From positions 1 to 49,752 of IMG/VR virus record IMGVR_UViG_3300035698_006516: DNA of 49,752 nucleotides; one strand, written 5' to 3'. This stretch comes from a virus. The notes under the pieces are model-generated. The model was not told the origin of the DNA and did not search any database. It saw only the letters and a program-made list of their open reading frames with translations. Positions 38,866 through 46,927 of the stretch are shown here, one piece after another; position 1 is the first letter of the stretch; every line of letters begins with the position of its first letter. A program made the position numbers and the translations under genes.

Positions 38866-41800
38866 ATGCAAGTAGACACGAAAAATATAACCAAATCTGA
38901 TGAGAATTTAGAAGCGTTATTGAATTATTATCATGGAGATCTTCTCCCAATATCGGCATGGCAAGACAAGTATCAATTAGAAAATGAAGCAACTCCAACT
39001 GATATGCATATCAGAATGGCTGAGAACTTTGCTAGAAAAATTAAAGAATCTGAGAACATTAGATTTATTGGCGAATTATCAGAATATGGCAAGAATGGAG
39101 ACACATTAAATTACGACAAAATCCTCAGCTTATTCAAAGACTTCAAACATATCATTCCTCAAGGATCAGTAATGGCTATGTTAGGAAGTGGAAAGATTGG
39201 ATCACTATCTAATTGTTTCGTTGTTGGTCAGCCTAGCGATTCATACGGTGGAGTATTTGAAAAAGATCATCAATTAGCTCAATTAATGAAACGTAGAGGT
39301 GGAGTAGGAATAGATATTTCTACTTTGCGTCCAGCAGGAGTTCCAGTTACAAATGCAGCAGGCACCTCAGCAGGAGCTGTAAGTTTTATGGATAGATTCT
39401 CAAATACAACTAGAGAAGTTGCACAGAATGGACGTAGAGGTGCATTAATGATAACTATGGACTGTAATCATCCAGATATACTGGATTTTGTAAACGTTAA
39501 GAAAGATAAGTCACGAGTAACTGGAGCAAATATTTCAGTTATGTTACGCAACGAATTCATGGAAGCAGTTAAAAAGGATGAAGATTATATTCTTCGTTTT
39601 CCTTGTACTGAGAATCCAGCATATTATGCTACTAAATTAGCAGATGCTCCATATAATGAACTAGTAATAATTGATGGAAAACAATTCAGAAGAATAAAAG
39701 CAAAAGAGCTATATGCTTCAGTCGTTGAAAATGCACACGATAATGCAGAACCTGGACAAATGTTTGTCGATCGACATTGGAATTATAGTCCAGATGGAAT
39801 ATATCCTCAATATAGAGGAGTAACTACTAATCCTTGTATTATTGGCGATACTAAAATTGCAGTAGCAGATGGAAGAAATGCTGTAAGTATTAGACGCCTT
39901 GCTGAAGAAGGAAAAGATGTTCCGCTATATTCAATTAATCCAAAAACTGGAAAAAGAGAAATAAAAATTGGTAGATCTCCTAGAAAAACTAAAGAAAAAA
40001 CTGAAGTTTGGAAATTATCATTAGATGATGGAAGTCAATTAATTGCTACGCCAGATCATAAAATATTAACTAAAGATCTACGATATATTGAGCTTAAGGA
40101 TTTAAAATCAGGAGATAGCCTATTTCCATTTAATTCATTTAATTCAAATAAGTATAGACAAATCTGTGGAATAGGCAAGAAAATGTCTGGTGGTGCCTAT
40201 AGAAATAAAAGACAATATCGAGAAATATATGAATTTAATAATCAGCCTGTTGATCCTAAAAAATATGCTATTCACCATATAGATTATAATAGCCAAAATG
40301 ATTCTATTGATAATTTACAAACGATGCTTCATAAAGACCATATTTCCCTTCATGCAAAAAATATGATGGGAGAAAAAAACCCATATCATAAACAGACCGA
40401 TGTATGGAAGAAGAACTTTGCTTCTCATCCTGGAGAATCAAATGGTAAGTATATTGACGTAAGTAATGCTGATTTATTAAAAGAAGGCAAAAAAATATTT
40501 AAACAGCATGGAAAACTAACACAACCGTTGTGGATATCTCATGCTAAAAATAATAAGTTACCACAATCTTTATCAAATAACTTTAGATTCTCAACATTCT
40601 CTAATTTTAAAAATCAAGTATCAACTAATCATAAAGTAGAAAAATGTGAATTTTATGGATATGAAGACGTTTACAATATCACTGTTGATGATAATCATAA
40701 TTATGATATTATTACTTCTTGGGAGGATGATGACTATATAGTGTCTAGTGGTATAACCGTAAAAAATTGTGGTGAGATTTTCATGCAAAAGTATGATGCA
40801 TGTAGACTCATAGCATTGAATCTAATTTCAATGGTAGATAATCCATTTACACCAAATGCAAAAATCAATTATGCGCGTGTTTACACCAATTCATATAATC
40901 AACAAATGCTTGCAGATGTACTAGTTGATCTTGAACTTGAACATATAGATAGAATTATAGATAAGATCAATAGTGACCCTGAATCAGATTCAGTTAAAGC
41001 AGGTGAGCTATCTCTTTGGAAGAACATCAGAGACGTTGCATCAAGTGGTCGAAGAACTGGGAGTGGATTTACTGGACTAGCTGATATGCTCGCAGCAGTA
41101 AGTTTAAAATATGACTCAATTGAATCAAAGGCAACAATCGATGCAGTTCTTAAAATGAAAATGGAAGCTGAACTTGATGCTAGTATTGATTTAGCGGTTA
41201 AATTTGGTCCATTTAAAGGATGGGATCCAACTATTGAATACTCAGATATTTCTAAGAATGGCCTAAATGTTTCTGGAAACAATGAATTCTATGAAATGAT
41301 TAGAGTTAATTTCCCAAAGCAATTCACTAGAATGATGAAGTACGGTAGACGAAATGTTTCTTGGAACACAGTTGCTCCTACTGGAACATTATCTATGATT
41401 GCAAAAGCGGTTGAATATCCAAATATTTCAGCAGGCATGGAACCAAATTTTATGGTTAAATACCACAGAAACAAGAAAATCAATAACGAAGATAAAACTA
41501 CTGTTCCTGATTTCGTAGATCAGAATGGAGATGCTTGGAAACAATATCCAGTTATGATGGGAGCATTTAAAGATTGGATCAAAATAAACTATAATGTTGA
41601 TCCAGATACAATTACCGCAGAGCAAGCCGATGATTACTTTAAGCGTTCTCCTTGGTTTGGTGCTTGTGCTCCAGATATTAATTGGAAAACTAGAGTCGAA
41701 ATTCAATCAATCATCCAGAAGTACACTTCACACTCAATTAGCAGTACTATTAATTTACCAGAAGATGTGACTGTGGAGGAAGTATCTGAGATCTACATGC

Positions 41801-42399
41801 ACTCATATGAGCAAGGTCTAAAGGGAGTTACTGTATATCGAGACGGTAGTAGAACTGGAGTTCTTGTGAATGATGCATTAACTGATAAAGAAGGATTCGA
41901 ATATCGTGATTCTGCTAAACGACCTAAGTGTCTTCCTGTTGAAATAAACAGCACAAAATGTAAAGGAACACATTGGAATGTATTAGTTGGATTATATGAT
42001 GGGAAACCATATGAAGTATTTGCAGTTCCTTACTTTACTGATGAATCTGACTTAGAATTATGTAAAGCTAAACGAGGTCAATATGATCTTATGAAAGGAG
42101 ATCAAGTATTCCATAAAGATATAACATCAGTATTAACAGATGAAGAATCTGCTCTTACTCGTATGATCTCTACTTCACTTAGACATGGAGCCGATATTAC
42201 ATATATCGTTGAACAACTTAATAAATCTAATGGTGATATTACGTCATTTAGTAAAGCAATCGCTAGAACACTTAAACGTTATGTGAATGAAGAAAAAATG
42301 TTATCTAGAGCGCAATGCTCAGAATGCAAAAGCACAAATCTTAGATTCGAAGAAGGTTGTATGAAATGTATTGACTGTGGAGATTCAAAATGTGGTTAA
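38866..42399 (+). CDS. nrdJ: Class II (B12-dependent) ribonucleotide reductase NrdJ with intein
   Basis: The precursor has 1177 residues; after removal of a 311-residue intein, the enzyme has 866. NrdJ features include C117 in LSNCFVV, the radical loop NPC-GE with C635 and E637, APTGTLSMIAKA, and a C-terminal WFGACAPDINWKTRVEIQSI to LKGVTVYRDGSRTGVL region. The end is cysteine-rich (CSECKST, CMKCIDCGDSKCG) for reduction by a thiol partner. It makes deoxynucleotides from ribonucleotides, with adenosylcobalamin to start the radical. This suits a phage that must replicate where oxygen is variable. It sits alone after a terminator, with an A-rich leader and no Shine-Dalgarno site. Activity depends on splicing, since the intein cuts the active-site loop. 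Confidence 0.93.
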   Translation: MQVDTKNITKSDENLEALLNYYHGDLLPISAWQDKYQLENEATPTDMHIRMAENFARKIKESENIRFIGELSEYGKNGDTLNYDKILSLFKDFKHIIPQGSVMAMLGSGKIGSLSNCFVVGQPSDSYGGVFEKDHQLAQLMKRRGGVGIDISTLRPAGVPVTNAAGTSAGAVSFMDRFSNTTREVAQNGRRGALMITMDCNHPDILDFVNVKKDKSRVTGANISVMLRNEFMEAVKKDEDYILRFPCTENPAYYATKLADAPYNELVIIDGKQFRRIKAKELYASVVENAHDNAEPGQMFVDRHWNYSPDGIYPQYRGVTTNPCIIGDTKIAVADGRNAVSIRRLAEEGKDVPLYSINPKTGKREIKIGRSPRKTKEKTEVWKLSLDDGSQLIATPDHKILTKDLRYIELKDLKSGDSLFPFNSFNSNKYRQICGIGKKMSGGAYRNKRQYREIYEFNNQPVDPKKYAIHHIDYNSQNDSIDNLQTMLHKDHISLHAKNMMGEKNPYHKQTDVWKKNFASHPGESNGKYIDVSNADLLKEGKKIFKQHGKLTQPLWISHAKNNKLPQSLSNNFRFSTFSNFKNQVSTNHKVEKCEFYGYEDVYNITVDDNHNYDIITSWEDDDYIVSSGITVKNCGEIFMQKYDACRLIALNLISMVDNPFTPNAKINYARVYTNSYNQQMLADVLVDLELEHIDRIIDKINSDPESDSVKAGELSLWKNIRDVASSGRRTGSGFTGLADMLAAVSLKYDSIESKATIDAVLKMKMEAELDASIDLAVKFGPFKGWDPTIEYSDISKNGLNVSGNNEFYEMIRVNFPKQFTRMMKYGRRNVSWNTVAPTGTLSMIAKAVEYPNISAGMEPNFMVKYHRNKKINNEDKTTVPDFVDQNGDAWKQYPVMMGAFKDWIKINYNVDPDTITAEQADDYFKRSPWFGACAPDINWKTRVEIQSIIQKYTSHSISSTINLPEDVTVEEVSEIYMHSYEQGLKGVTVYRDGSRTGVLVNDALTDKEGFEYRDSAKRPKCLPVEINSTKCKGTHWNVLVGLYDGKPYEVFAVPYFTDESDLELCKAKRGQYDLMKGDQVFHKDITSVLTDEESALTRMISTSLRHGADITYIVEQLNKSNGDITSFSKAIARTLKRYVNEEKMLSRAQCSECKSTNLRFEEGCMKCIDCGDSKCG
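39835..40767 (+). mobile_element. Intein with HNH homing endonuclease in NrdJ
   Basis: The intein covers residues 324-634 of the precursor. It starts with C324 (CIIGDTKIAVADG, block A), has block B LIATPDHKILTKD, and ends with block F VYNITVDDNHNYDI and the C-terminal YIVSSGITVKN before C635. The endonuclease domain is of HNH type: YAIHHIDYNSQNDSIDNLQ with H470/H471, then LHKDHISLH. The insertion is in the sequence NPCGE, directly before the catalytic cysteine, a favoured site in reductases. The residue before the last asparagine is lysine, whereas most inteins have histidine there, so splicing may be slower or use another assisting residue. Confidence 0.9.
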
Positions 42400-42405
42400 T
42401 ATCCA

Positions 42406-42414
42406 GATAAATAA
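42406..42414 (+). promoter_or_regulatory. Late promoter-like box GATAAATAA
   Basis: GATAAATAA, 21 nt before the ATG at 42436 and just after the nrdJ stop. It implies that the next two genes are late. Confidence 0.65.
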
Positions 42415-42435
42415 CCATAGCAAAAACACTAAGCT

Positions 42436-42939
42436 ATGGTTAACAAATACATCAAAAGTCGAAAGGATTTTTTATTAGAACAAGATTTAGGAATGGAAGC
42501 AGCACCAGCGGAAGCTGCTCCTGTTCCTGTCGCTACTACAACTGTTCCATCGTTTAAATTTATTTTTATAGACAAAAAAGATAAAGGGTTCAAGGAACGA
42601 GACAAATATCCAGATGGAAGTAGTGAATTAAATCTGCCTACTTTTTCTACAAAAGAAAAGGAACTTACTGATTGGGTAAATAAAAACATTATTGATTCTC
42701 CAGAAAAAGCTGTATCTGACGCTGTTCTTAAAGTAAAGCGACAGAATATTATTGATTTAGTCAAAGGAGAAAAATCAAACATAGCAGATGATGATATTCC
42801 AAATATTGATAAATTAAAGAACGCAGTTAATTCCGATATATTTGGAAAAAGAGAAGCTGAATTATTAGTAGTCTTTACAGAAGATGGAGAACCTACCACT
42901 GAGAATATAGAAACTACATTCATAAAATATAACGTATAA
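42436..42939 (+). CDS. Unrecognised late protein with S-x-x-D-F-L N-terminus
   Basis: The 167-residue protein begins MVNKYIKSRKDFLLEQD, followed by an alanine/proline-rich linker (EAAPAEAAPVPVATTTVPS, about residues 21-39) and a mixed domain (PSFKFIFIDKKDKGF and on). No family was recognised. A late box is 21 nt upstream and the stop overlaps the next start by one base (TAATG), so it is co-translated with the metalloprotease-like gene. The N-terminal motif resembles that of the next gene (LLSYSDFITEN). A head-assembly role, such as a core protein, is possible but unproven. Confidence 0.6.
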   Translation: MVNKYIKSRKDFLLEQDLGMEAAPAEAAPVPVATTTVPSFKFIFIDKKDKGFKERDKYPDGSSELNLPTFSTKEKELTDWVNKNIIDSPEKAVSDAVLKVKRQNIIDLVKGEKSNIADDDIPNIDKLKNAVNSDIFGKREAELLVVFTEDGEPTTENIETTFIKYNV

Positions 42940-43673
42940 TGCTCTTATCATATTCTGACTTCATAACTGAGAATCAAAATAATGAGCAAGACTTTAATAA
43001 GAATCTAGCTGAGAAATTAATTGATCAATTAAGATCGAATTCTGAAAATAATTCATTTTCTTTATCTGGAATGGATTTTACTACCCCATTTACTTTTAAA
43101 TTAACTGTGGATGTCCGTAGAAATTCTAAATTTAATGTAGAGTCTGATGAACATTTTAAACAATTACCATGGGAGAAATTCAATTTTTCTAGAGATGGAT
43201 ATGTAGTTGATGCTAATACCACAATTAAAGGAGATGAAACTCCAATAATTGATATTGTTCTTGTTTTAGATCCATCAAAAGAACCACACATATTTTCAAA
43301 ATTACACGGAAAACTTCTTGATATTCTAACTCATGAAACTAACCATTTATCTCAATTAGGTATAAATAAGAATCCTACTGGAGAAGAAATATCAGATAAG
43401 GGCGATAGAGAAAAAGCAAAAGCTGGACATCAATACTTTCTATTAAAGGATGAGATTCAATCAATGGTAGAAGGAATGTATGCTAGATCACAACATGATA
43501 ATGTCCCATTAGATCATGTATTTAATGATTACTTAGAAGCATTTGTACGAGATGAGTACATAACTAAGGAAGAATATGCTGATGTTATGGAAACCTGGGT
43601 CAAATATGCTGCAGAACACTACCCTGATTCGAAGTTTTCTGATAAAGCTAGTAAAGTTTTAAACAAACTTTAG
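42939..43673 (+). CDS. Putative zinc metalloprotease with HExxH motif
   Basis: The 244-residue protein contains HETNH at residues 132-136 within LLDILTHETNHLSQLG, a match to the zincin motif HExxH. A third zinc ligand cannot be fixed; E or H residues in KDEIQSMVEGMYARSQHDN are candidates. The N-terminus, MLLSYSDFITENQNNEQD, resembles that of the upstream late gene. There is no signal peptide. Late expression and coupling to the upstream gene suggest action on virion proteins, for example in head maturation or cell exit, but this is inference. The HExxH match is short, so it could be structural chance. Confidence 0.55.
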   Translation: MLLSYSDFITENQNNEQDFNKNLAEKLIDQLRSNSENNSFSLSGMDFTTPFTFKLTVDVRRNSKFNVESDEHFKQLPWEKFNFSRDGYVVDANTTIKGDETPIIDIVLVLDPSKEPHIFSKLHGKLLDILTHETNHLSQLGINKNPTGEEISDKGDREKAKAGHQYFLLKDEIQSMVEGMYARSQHDNVPLDHVFNDYLEAFVRDEYITKEEYADVMETWVKYAAEHYPDSKFSDKASKVLNKL

Positions 43674-43701
43674 AAACCAATTACACCCCATCAGTATAAG
43701 A
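43670..43701 (+). promoter_or_regulatory. Candidate middle promoter before the H1-like gene
   Basis: GTATAAGA (43694-43701) is identical to the -10-like box before the S1 and gp32 genes. A weak TTAGAAAC (43670-43677) lies 16 nt upstream in place of GTTAAAAC. The ATG is 21 nt downstream. Confidence 0.45.
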
Positions 43702-43721
43702 GCTCAAAAAGTAACATACTT

Positions 43722-43988
43722 ATGAGTAAATTTGAAGATTTTAAAGCAGCGTTGGATAAAACCAAAGAAGAGTTGTTCGCACCACTATATGCGGTAGTTG
43801 AAGGACTAGAAGATGATGCCGTAAAATATTACGACAATGGCGTCAAGAGTGCAGGTAACAGAGTTAAAAAAGGAATGCAAGATGCTCGTAAGATCATTAA
43901 GCCAGCGGATGCTCGTAGAGCATTATCTGATTTACAGAATGTGGCTAAAGATGTTAGACAAGAGATCATTGATGATTTCAAAGTATAA
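43722..43988 (+). CDS. Histone H1-like (Hc1-type) DNA-binding protein
   Basis: The 88-residue basic, helical protein contains VKYYDNGVKSAGNRVKKGMQ, which follows the pattern KFYEKGNKAAGTRARKAL of small histone H1-like proteins widespread in Bacteroidota and their phages. The C-terminal half (RRALSDLQNVAKDVRQEIID) is a second amphipathic helix. Such proteins bind and compact DNA without strong sequence preference, in phage DNA packaging, host nucleoid change or genome protection. It is a single-gene unit with a GTATAAGA promoter box and a strong terminator. The family match is by pattern, and a general helical DNA-binding protein is the alternative. Confidence 0.6.
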   Translation: MSKFEDFKAALDKTKEELFAPLYAVVEGLEDDAVKYYDNGVKSAGNRVKKGMQDARKIIKPADARRALSDLQNVAKDVRQEIIDDFKV

Positions 43989-44012
43989 GAAAACAATACA
44001 CTTAATAATAAG

Positions 44013-44044
44013 AAAAAAGCCTCTAAAAATAGAGGCTTTTTTAT
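44013..44044 (+). terminator. Rho-independent terminator after the H1-like gene
   Basis: AAAAAAGCCTCTA pairs with TAGAGGCTTTTTT around the short loop AAAA, ending in a T-run. It lies 25 nt after the stop. The symmetric A and T runs allow action on both strands. Confidence 0.9.
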
Positions 44045-44051
44045 GTCTAGA

Positions 44052-44083
44052 GTTAAAACCTAACCACATGAGTGAGTATAAGA
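44052..44083 (+). promoter_or_regulatory. Middle-type promoter GTTAAAAC-N16-GTATAAGA
   Basis: GTTAAAAC (44052-44059) and GTATAAGA (44076-44083) with a 16-nt spacer, directly after the terminator. The gp32-like ATG is 32 nt downstream behind an A-rich leader. Confidence 0.6.
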
Positions 44084-44115
44084 CCTCATAAAAAAAAACA
44101 AATAACAAAAACAAT

Positions 44116-45138
44116 ATGTCAGATTTTTTTGATTTACCAGAGGAAACGGTCTCGAACACTACCGGAAATGCTTCAACCGCACGAAAAACAGATGAAAACA
44201 TTTTCGATCCCGATCCGAACTCGTACAATGGCAAGTACACTGCCGTTGGTCGATTAGTACCTTATATGAGAGATAAGGCGAAAAGCAAGTACACTAAGTA
44301 CACTGCAAAATTTTGGAACCCTTTAACTAGAGAATCACTTTATGTTGATTGTCCATCAAATGTCAGTCAGCCGTCAATTGTATGGAACGTAGGAACAGTG
44401 ATTGGCTCTCTTAGAAATGAGGAACCAGATCTTTACAAAGAATTGGATGAGAAATTCGGCAGATGGGTTACCCACATGTCTCCTATTTATATTAAGAAAG
44501 ATCCTCAACGTACTGAACTTGAAGGAACTGTTAAGTTCTACAAATTCAAGAAAATGATTGATGATCTTATTGAAGCTCAACTTCATCCAGAAGAAATTGA
44601 TGGAGTTGAAACATCAGCGAAAATCAATCCTTATAATTTACTCGAAGGAAAAGACATTTTATTTTCTGTAACTAAGAAAACTAAAACTTTTCGCGACTGG
44701 TCTAAGTGTAAATTCTTAGATACTGTTACTCCATTCACATTCAAAATTGGAGATACTACTGTTGTAGCTAAAAATGAGCCTAAAGTTGTAAAGCTATTAG
44801 GCGAGTTCCTTGAGAAAAATACTCCAGATATTACTCCATATCTACATAAAGACTGGACGGAAGGTACATATGAGCAAGTTGCAGACGCAATTATTGCATT
44901 ACTTCCAAGAAACCTAGTTACTATGGTTCTAGCTAAGAGTAAGGATGAAAAAACCAATGCTTTAATTAAAGCAAAGCTTGGAGACGCACCATCAAGTGCA
45001 CCATCAAAATCAAATGATGATGTTTCTTTTGATGATTCACCAGAAGATTCTGATGAATTATTAGATGAGGGATCAGTACCAGAATCATCTTCAGTAAAAG
45101 AAGAAGATTATGATACATTATTTGATGATGTTACATAA
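44116..45138 (+). CDS. 32: Single-stranded DNA-binding protein, gp32-like
   Basis: The 340-residue protein follows the gp32 plan. The N-terminal arm precedes an OB core (GKYTAVGRLVPYMRDK, YVDCPSNVSQPSIVWN, LEGTVKFYKFKKMIDDLIEA), then INPYNLLEGKDILFSVTKK, the counterpart of the gp32 CPWEGANFVLKVKQ stretch. The last 50 residues are strongly acidic and serine-rich (FDDSPEDSDELLDEGSVPES, ending YDTLFDDVT), like the gp32 tail that recruits replication proteins. Unlike T4 gp32, the cysteine/histidine zinc site is missing; only two cysteines remain. It coats single-stranded DNA in replication, recombination and repair. It is driven by a middle-type promoter and read together with the 106-residue gene and the FEN nuclease. 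Confidence 0.8.
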   Translation: MSDFFDLPEETVSNTTGNASTARKTDENIFDPDPNSYNGKYTAVGRLVPYMRDKAKSKYTKYTAKFWNPLTRESLYVDCPSNVSQPSIVWNVGTVIGSLRNEEPDLYKELDEKFGRWVTHMSPIYIKKDPQRTELEGTVKFYKFKKMIDDLIEAQLHPEEIDGVETSAKINPYNLLEGKDILFSVTKKTKTFRDWSKCKFLDTVTPFTFKIGDTTVVAKNEPKVVKLLGEFLEKNTPDITPYLHKDWTEGTYEQVADAIIALLPRNLVTMVLAKSKDEKTNALIKAKLGDAPSSAPSKSNDDVSFDDSPEDSDELLDEGSVPESSSVKEEDYDTLFDDVT

Positions 45139-45154
45139 AAATAAGTAAAGACAA

Positions 45155-45475
45155 ATGTCAGATACTAAAAACGAACAAGTAGAAGTAGAAACATCTGTAG
45201 AAAAAGAAGCTCCCGAAGTGGGAGCTTCTGCTTCTCCAGAAACACAACCTAACAACCTATTATTTGGAACAATCAGATATGATAACGATGATGCCTATGA
45301 GAAGTTCTTAGCTGTGATGAGTCCAAATCAAGCAGTATTTGTATTAATTGCATCTGCTAATTTTGCTCAACAAAAAGGAGCGTATAACATTCTAGAATCA
45401 GAAGTGCTAGCTACCGCAATCCGTAAAATAAAAAAGTCTTCTAAGAAAACAGAAACAGTACCTAAAGAAAAGTAA
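45155..45475 (+). CDS. Unknown protein between gp32-like and FEN nuclease genes
   Basis: The 106-residue protein has an acidic, low-complexity N-terminus (EVETSVEKEAPEVGASASPE), a compact helical core (NDDAYEKFLAVMSPNQAVFV, ANFAQQKGAYNILESEVLAT) and a lysine-rich end. No family was recognised. It begins 16 nt after the gp32-like stop and ends 1 nt before the FEN nuclease start, so it belongs to a replication operon. A helper of the SSB or nuclease, in the place of a T4 gp59-like loader, is conceivable but is only a positional guess. Confidence 0.7.
   Translation: MSDTKNEQVEVETSVEKEAPEVGASASPETQPNNLLFGTIRYDNDDAYEKFLAVMSPNQAVFVLIASANFAQQKGAYNILESEVLATAIRKIKKSSKKTETVPKEK
45206..45228 (+). other. 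Perfect 9-bp hairpin inside coding sequence
   Basis: GAAGCTCCC (45206-45214) and GGGAGCTTC (45220-45228) with the 5-nt loop GAAGT lie near the start of the 106-residue gene. No T-run follows, so it is not a standard terminator. It may shape mRNA stability or coupling in the gp32 operon. Confidence 0.7.
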
Positions 45476-45476
45476 C

Positions 45477-46616
45477 ATGGAATTTGCAGTAGATGGTAAT
45501 GCTTATTTAAACATTGCTATGAGCGTCGTTAAAGGCGTAGTTAGACGAGATAGAAGCTATAATGACGTGTATCATTATAACAATTTATTTAACGACCAAC
45601 CTATACTAAAGACAGCAATAGCTGAACACTTTAGAAAATTCTGTTTTACTTACTTAAGTTCATTAATGACACCACTTGGTAATTCACTAGGTGGTGTTCA
45701 TTTTGTTATGGATGCAGGTAGTTGGAGAAAAAGTTATGTCAGTGATTATTTCACAGACACAGATTTCAAATCAGAATCAGCACCATCTTCTTTTGTATAT
45801 AAAGAAGGACGAAAGAAGGATGAATTTGAATACTTATTCTTCGATTACTTCAGAGATGAAATTCTTCCAGGACTAGTATCATGTGGTGTAAAATTCTATC
45901 AATGTCCTAAAGCAGAAGGCGATGATCTACTTGCATATCTTGTGGAAACATTAGAAGGAGATATTTTACTTTACTCAGTAGATAAGGACATCAAGCAATT
46001 AGTAAATTCAGTAAATAAAAATATTCTTCTAATTATGCCTAAACAATCTAGTCAACATAAGAAAATATTCGTTCCAAAATATTATCTTCCTGGACCAGAG
46101 GATACTGTTGATGATGATGATTTTTTCTCAATGACTGATTCTGATATGCAAGGTGGAGCAACTACAATTGAGTCGATAATTAAGTCATATGAACTTAAGG
46201 ATTATGTTCAATATCAAATTGATCCAGTATTTGAAGTCTTAGATAAGATAATATCTGGAGATAAATCAGATAAAATACCTAGACTTAATAAATTGACTCC
46301 AGCTAAAGCTAAGAAGGTATTAGAAGCGACTATGGCAAAATTTGACAATATTTTAGATAAAGTTGATTCATTTGATACTGAATTTCTAGATTTTGTAGTT
46401 GATAAAGCTTGTGAAGTTACTAAAGTAAAAGAACAGGATAAACGAGATGATCTCAGATCACATCTAAAATTTAACATTATAACTACACGTCTATCATCTA
46501 AAGTGTTCCCTAGTGAACTCACAGAATCAATCAAAGCAGTCTTCGATGAAACCATTGATGTGACTTTTGATATTAGACTATATAACGCATTTAAAAACAC
46601 CCCGCATAAGTCATGA
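45477..46616 (+). CDS. rnh: 5'-3' exonuclease/RNase H, FEN family (T4 Rnh-like)
   Basis: The 379-residue protein carries the metal-binding acidic residues of the FEN superfamily: D6 in FAVDGNAYL, the FVMDAGSWRKSY region, KAEGDDLLAYLV, YSVDKDIKQLV and the GDKSDKIPRL motif before the helix-hairpin region. The order fits T4 RNase H, which removes RNA primers and 5' flaps on the lagging strand and works with gp32. The protein is longer than T4 RNase H (305). An acidic insertion is seen near residues 204-225 (EDTVDDDDFFSMTDSDMQGG). It overlaps the GroES start by 4 nt (ATGA) and follows the unknown 106-residue gene by 1 nt. Confidence 0.85.
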   Translation: MEFAVDGNAYLNIAMSVVKGVVRRDRSYNDVYHYNNLFNDQPILKTAIAEHFRKFCFTYLSSLMTPLGNSLGGVHFVMDAGSWRKSYVSDYFTDTDFKSESAPSSFVYKEGRKKDEFEYLFFDYFRDEILPGLVSCGVKFYQCPKAEGDDLLAYLVETLEGDILLYSVDKDIKQLVNSVNKNILLIMPKQSSQHKKIFVPKYYLPGPEDTVDDDDFFSMTDSDMQGGATTIESIIKSYELKDYVQYQIDPVFEVLDKIISGDKSDKIPRLNKLTPAKAKKVLEATMAKFDNILDKVDSFDTEFLDFVVDKACEVTKVKEQDKRDDLRSHLKFNIITTRLSSKVFPSELTESIKAVFDETIDVTFDIRLYNAFKNTPHKS

Positions 46617-46912
46617 GACCATTATATGAACGCATATTAGTTAAACCTAGAAAGAAAGAAACTGTAACTGCAGGAGGAGTAGTTCTCCCAACACAAGCCG
46701 TAAAACGACCTAATGTTGGAACAGTAATTGCCGTTGGTGGAGGATCTAAACATAATCCTATGATGGTTAAACCAGACGATCTAGTTATTTTTAATAGATA
46801 TGCTGGAATGGAGATAAAAGTAAAAGGAGAATTACACTATGTGATTCTATCAAATGAAGTAATCGCAGTATTAGAAAGCGAAGATGAAATCTCATTAGAC
46901 GAATTCGATTAA
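46613..46912 (+). CDS. groS: Co-chaperonin GroES
   Basis: The 99-residue protein has GroES length and motifs: RPLYERILVKPRKKE, then the mobile loop with GGVVLP (equivalent to the GGIVL contact to GroEL), NVGTVIAVGGG, KPDDLVIFNRYAGMEIKVKG and the last strand YVILSNEVIAVLE. GroES caps the GroEL ring and, with ATP, forms the folding chamber. It is unusual that it is not beside groEL but about 13.6 kb away, coupled to the FEN nuclease by an ATGA overlap. The partner is probably the phage GroEL, but host GroEL is also possible. The acidic end (SEDEISLDEFD) is extra compared with bacterial GroES. Confidence 0.95.
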   Translation: MRPLYERILVKPRKKETVTAGGVVLPTQAVKRPNVGTVIAVGGGSKHNPMMVKPDDLVIFNRYAGMEIKVKGELHYVILSNEVIAVLESEDEISLDEFD

Positions 46913-46927
46913 AAAAATAAAATTATT

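Noticed and set aside
43837-44091. 84-residue frame over the H1-like gene and terminator
   Set aside because: It runs through the terminator hairpin and overlaps the better-supported gene in another frame.
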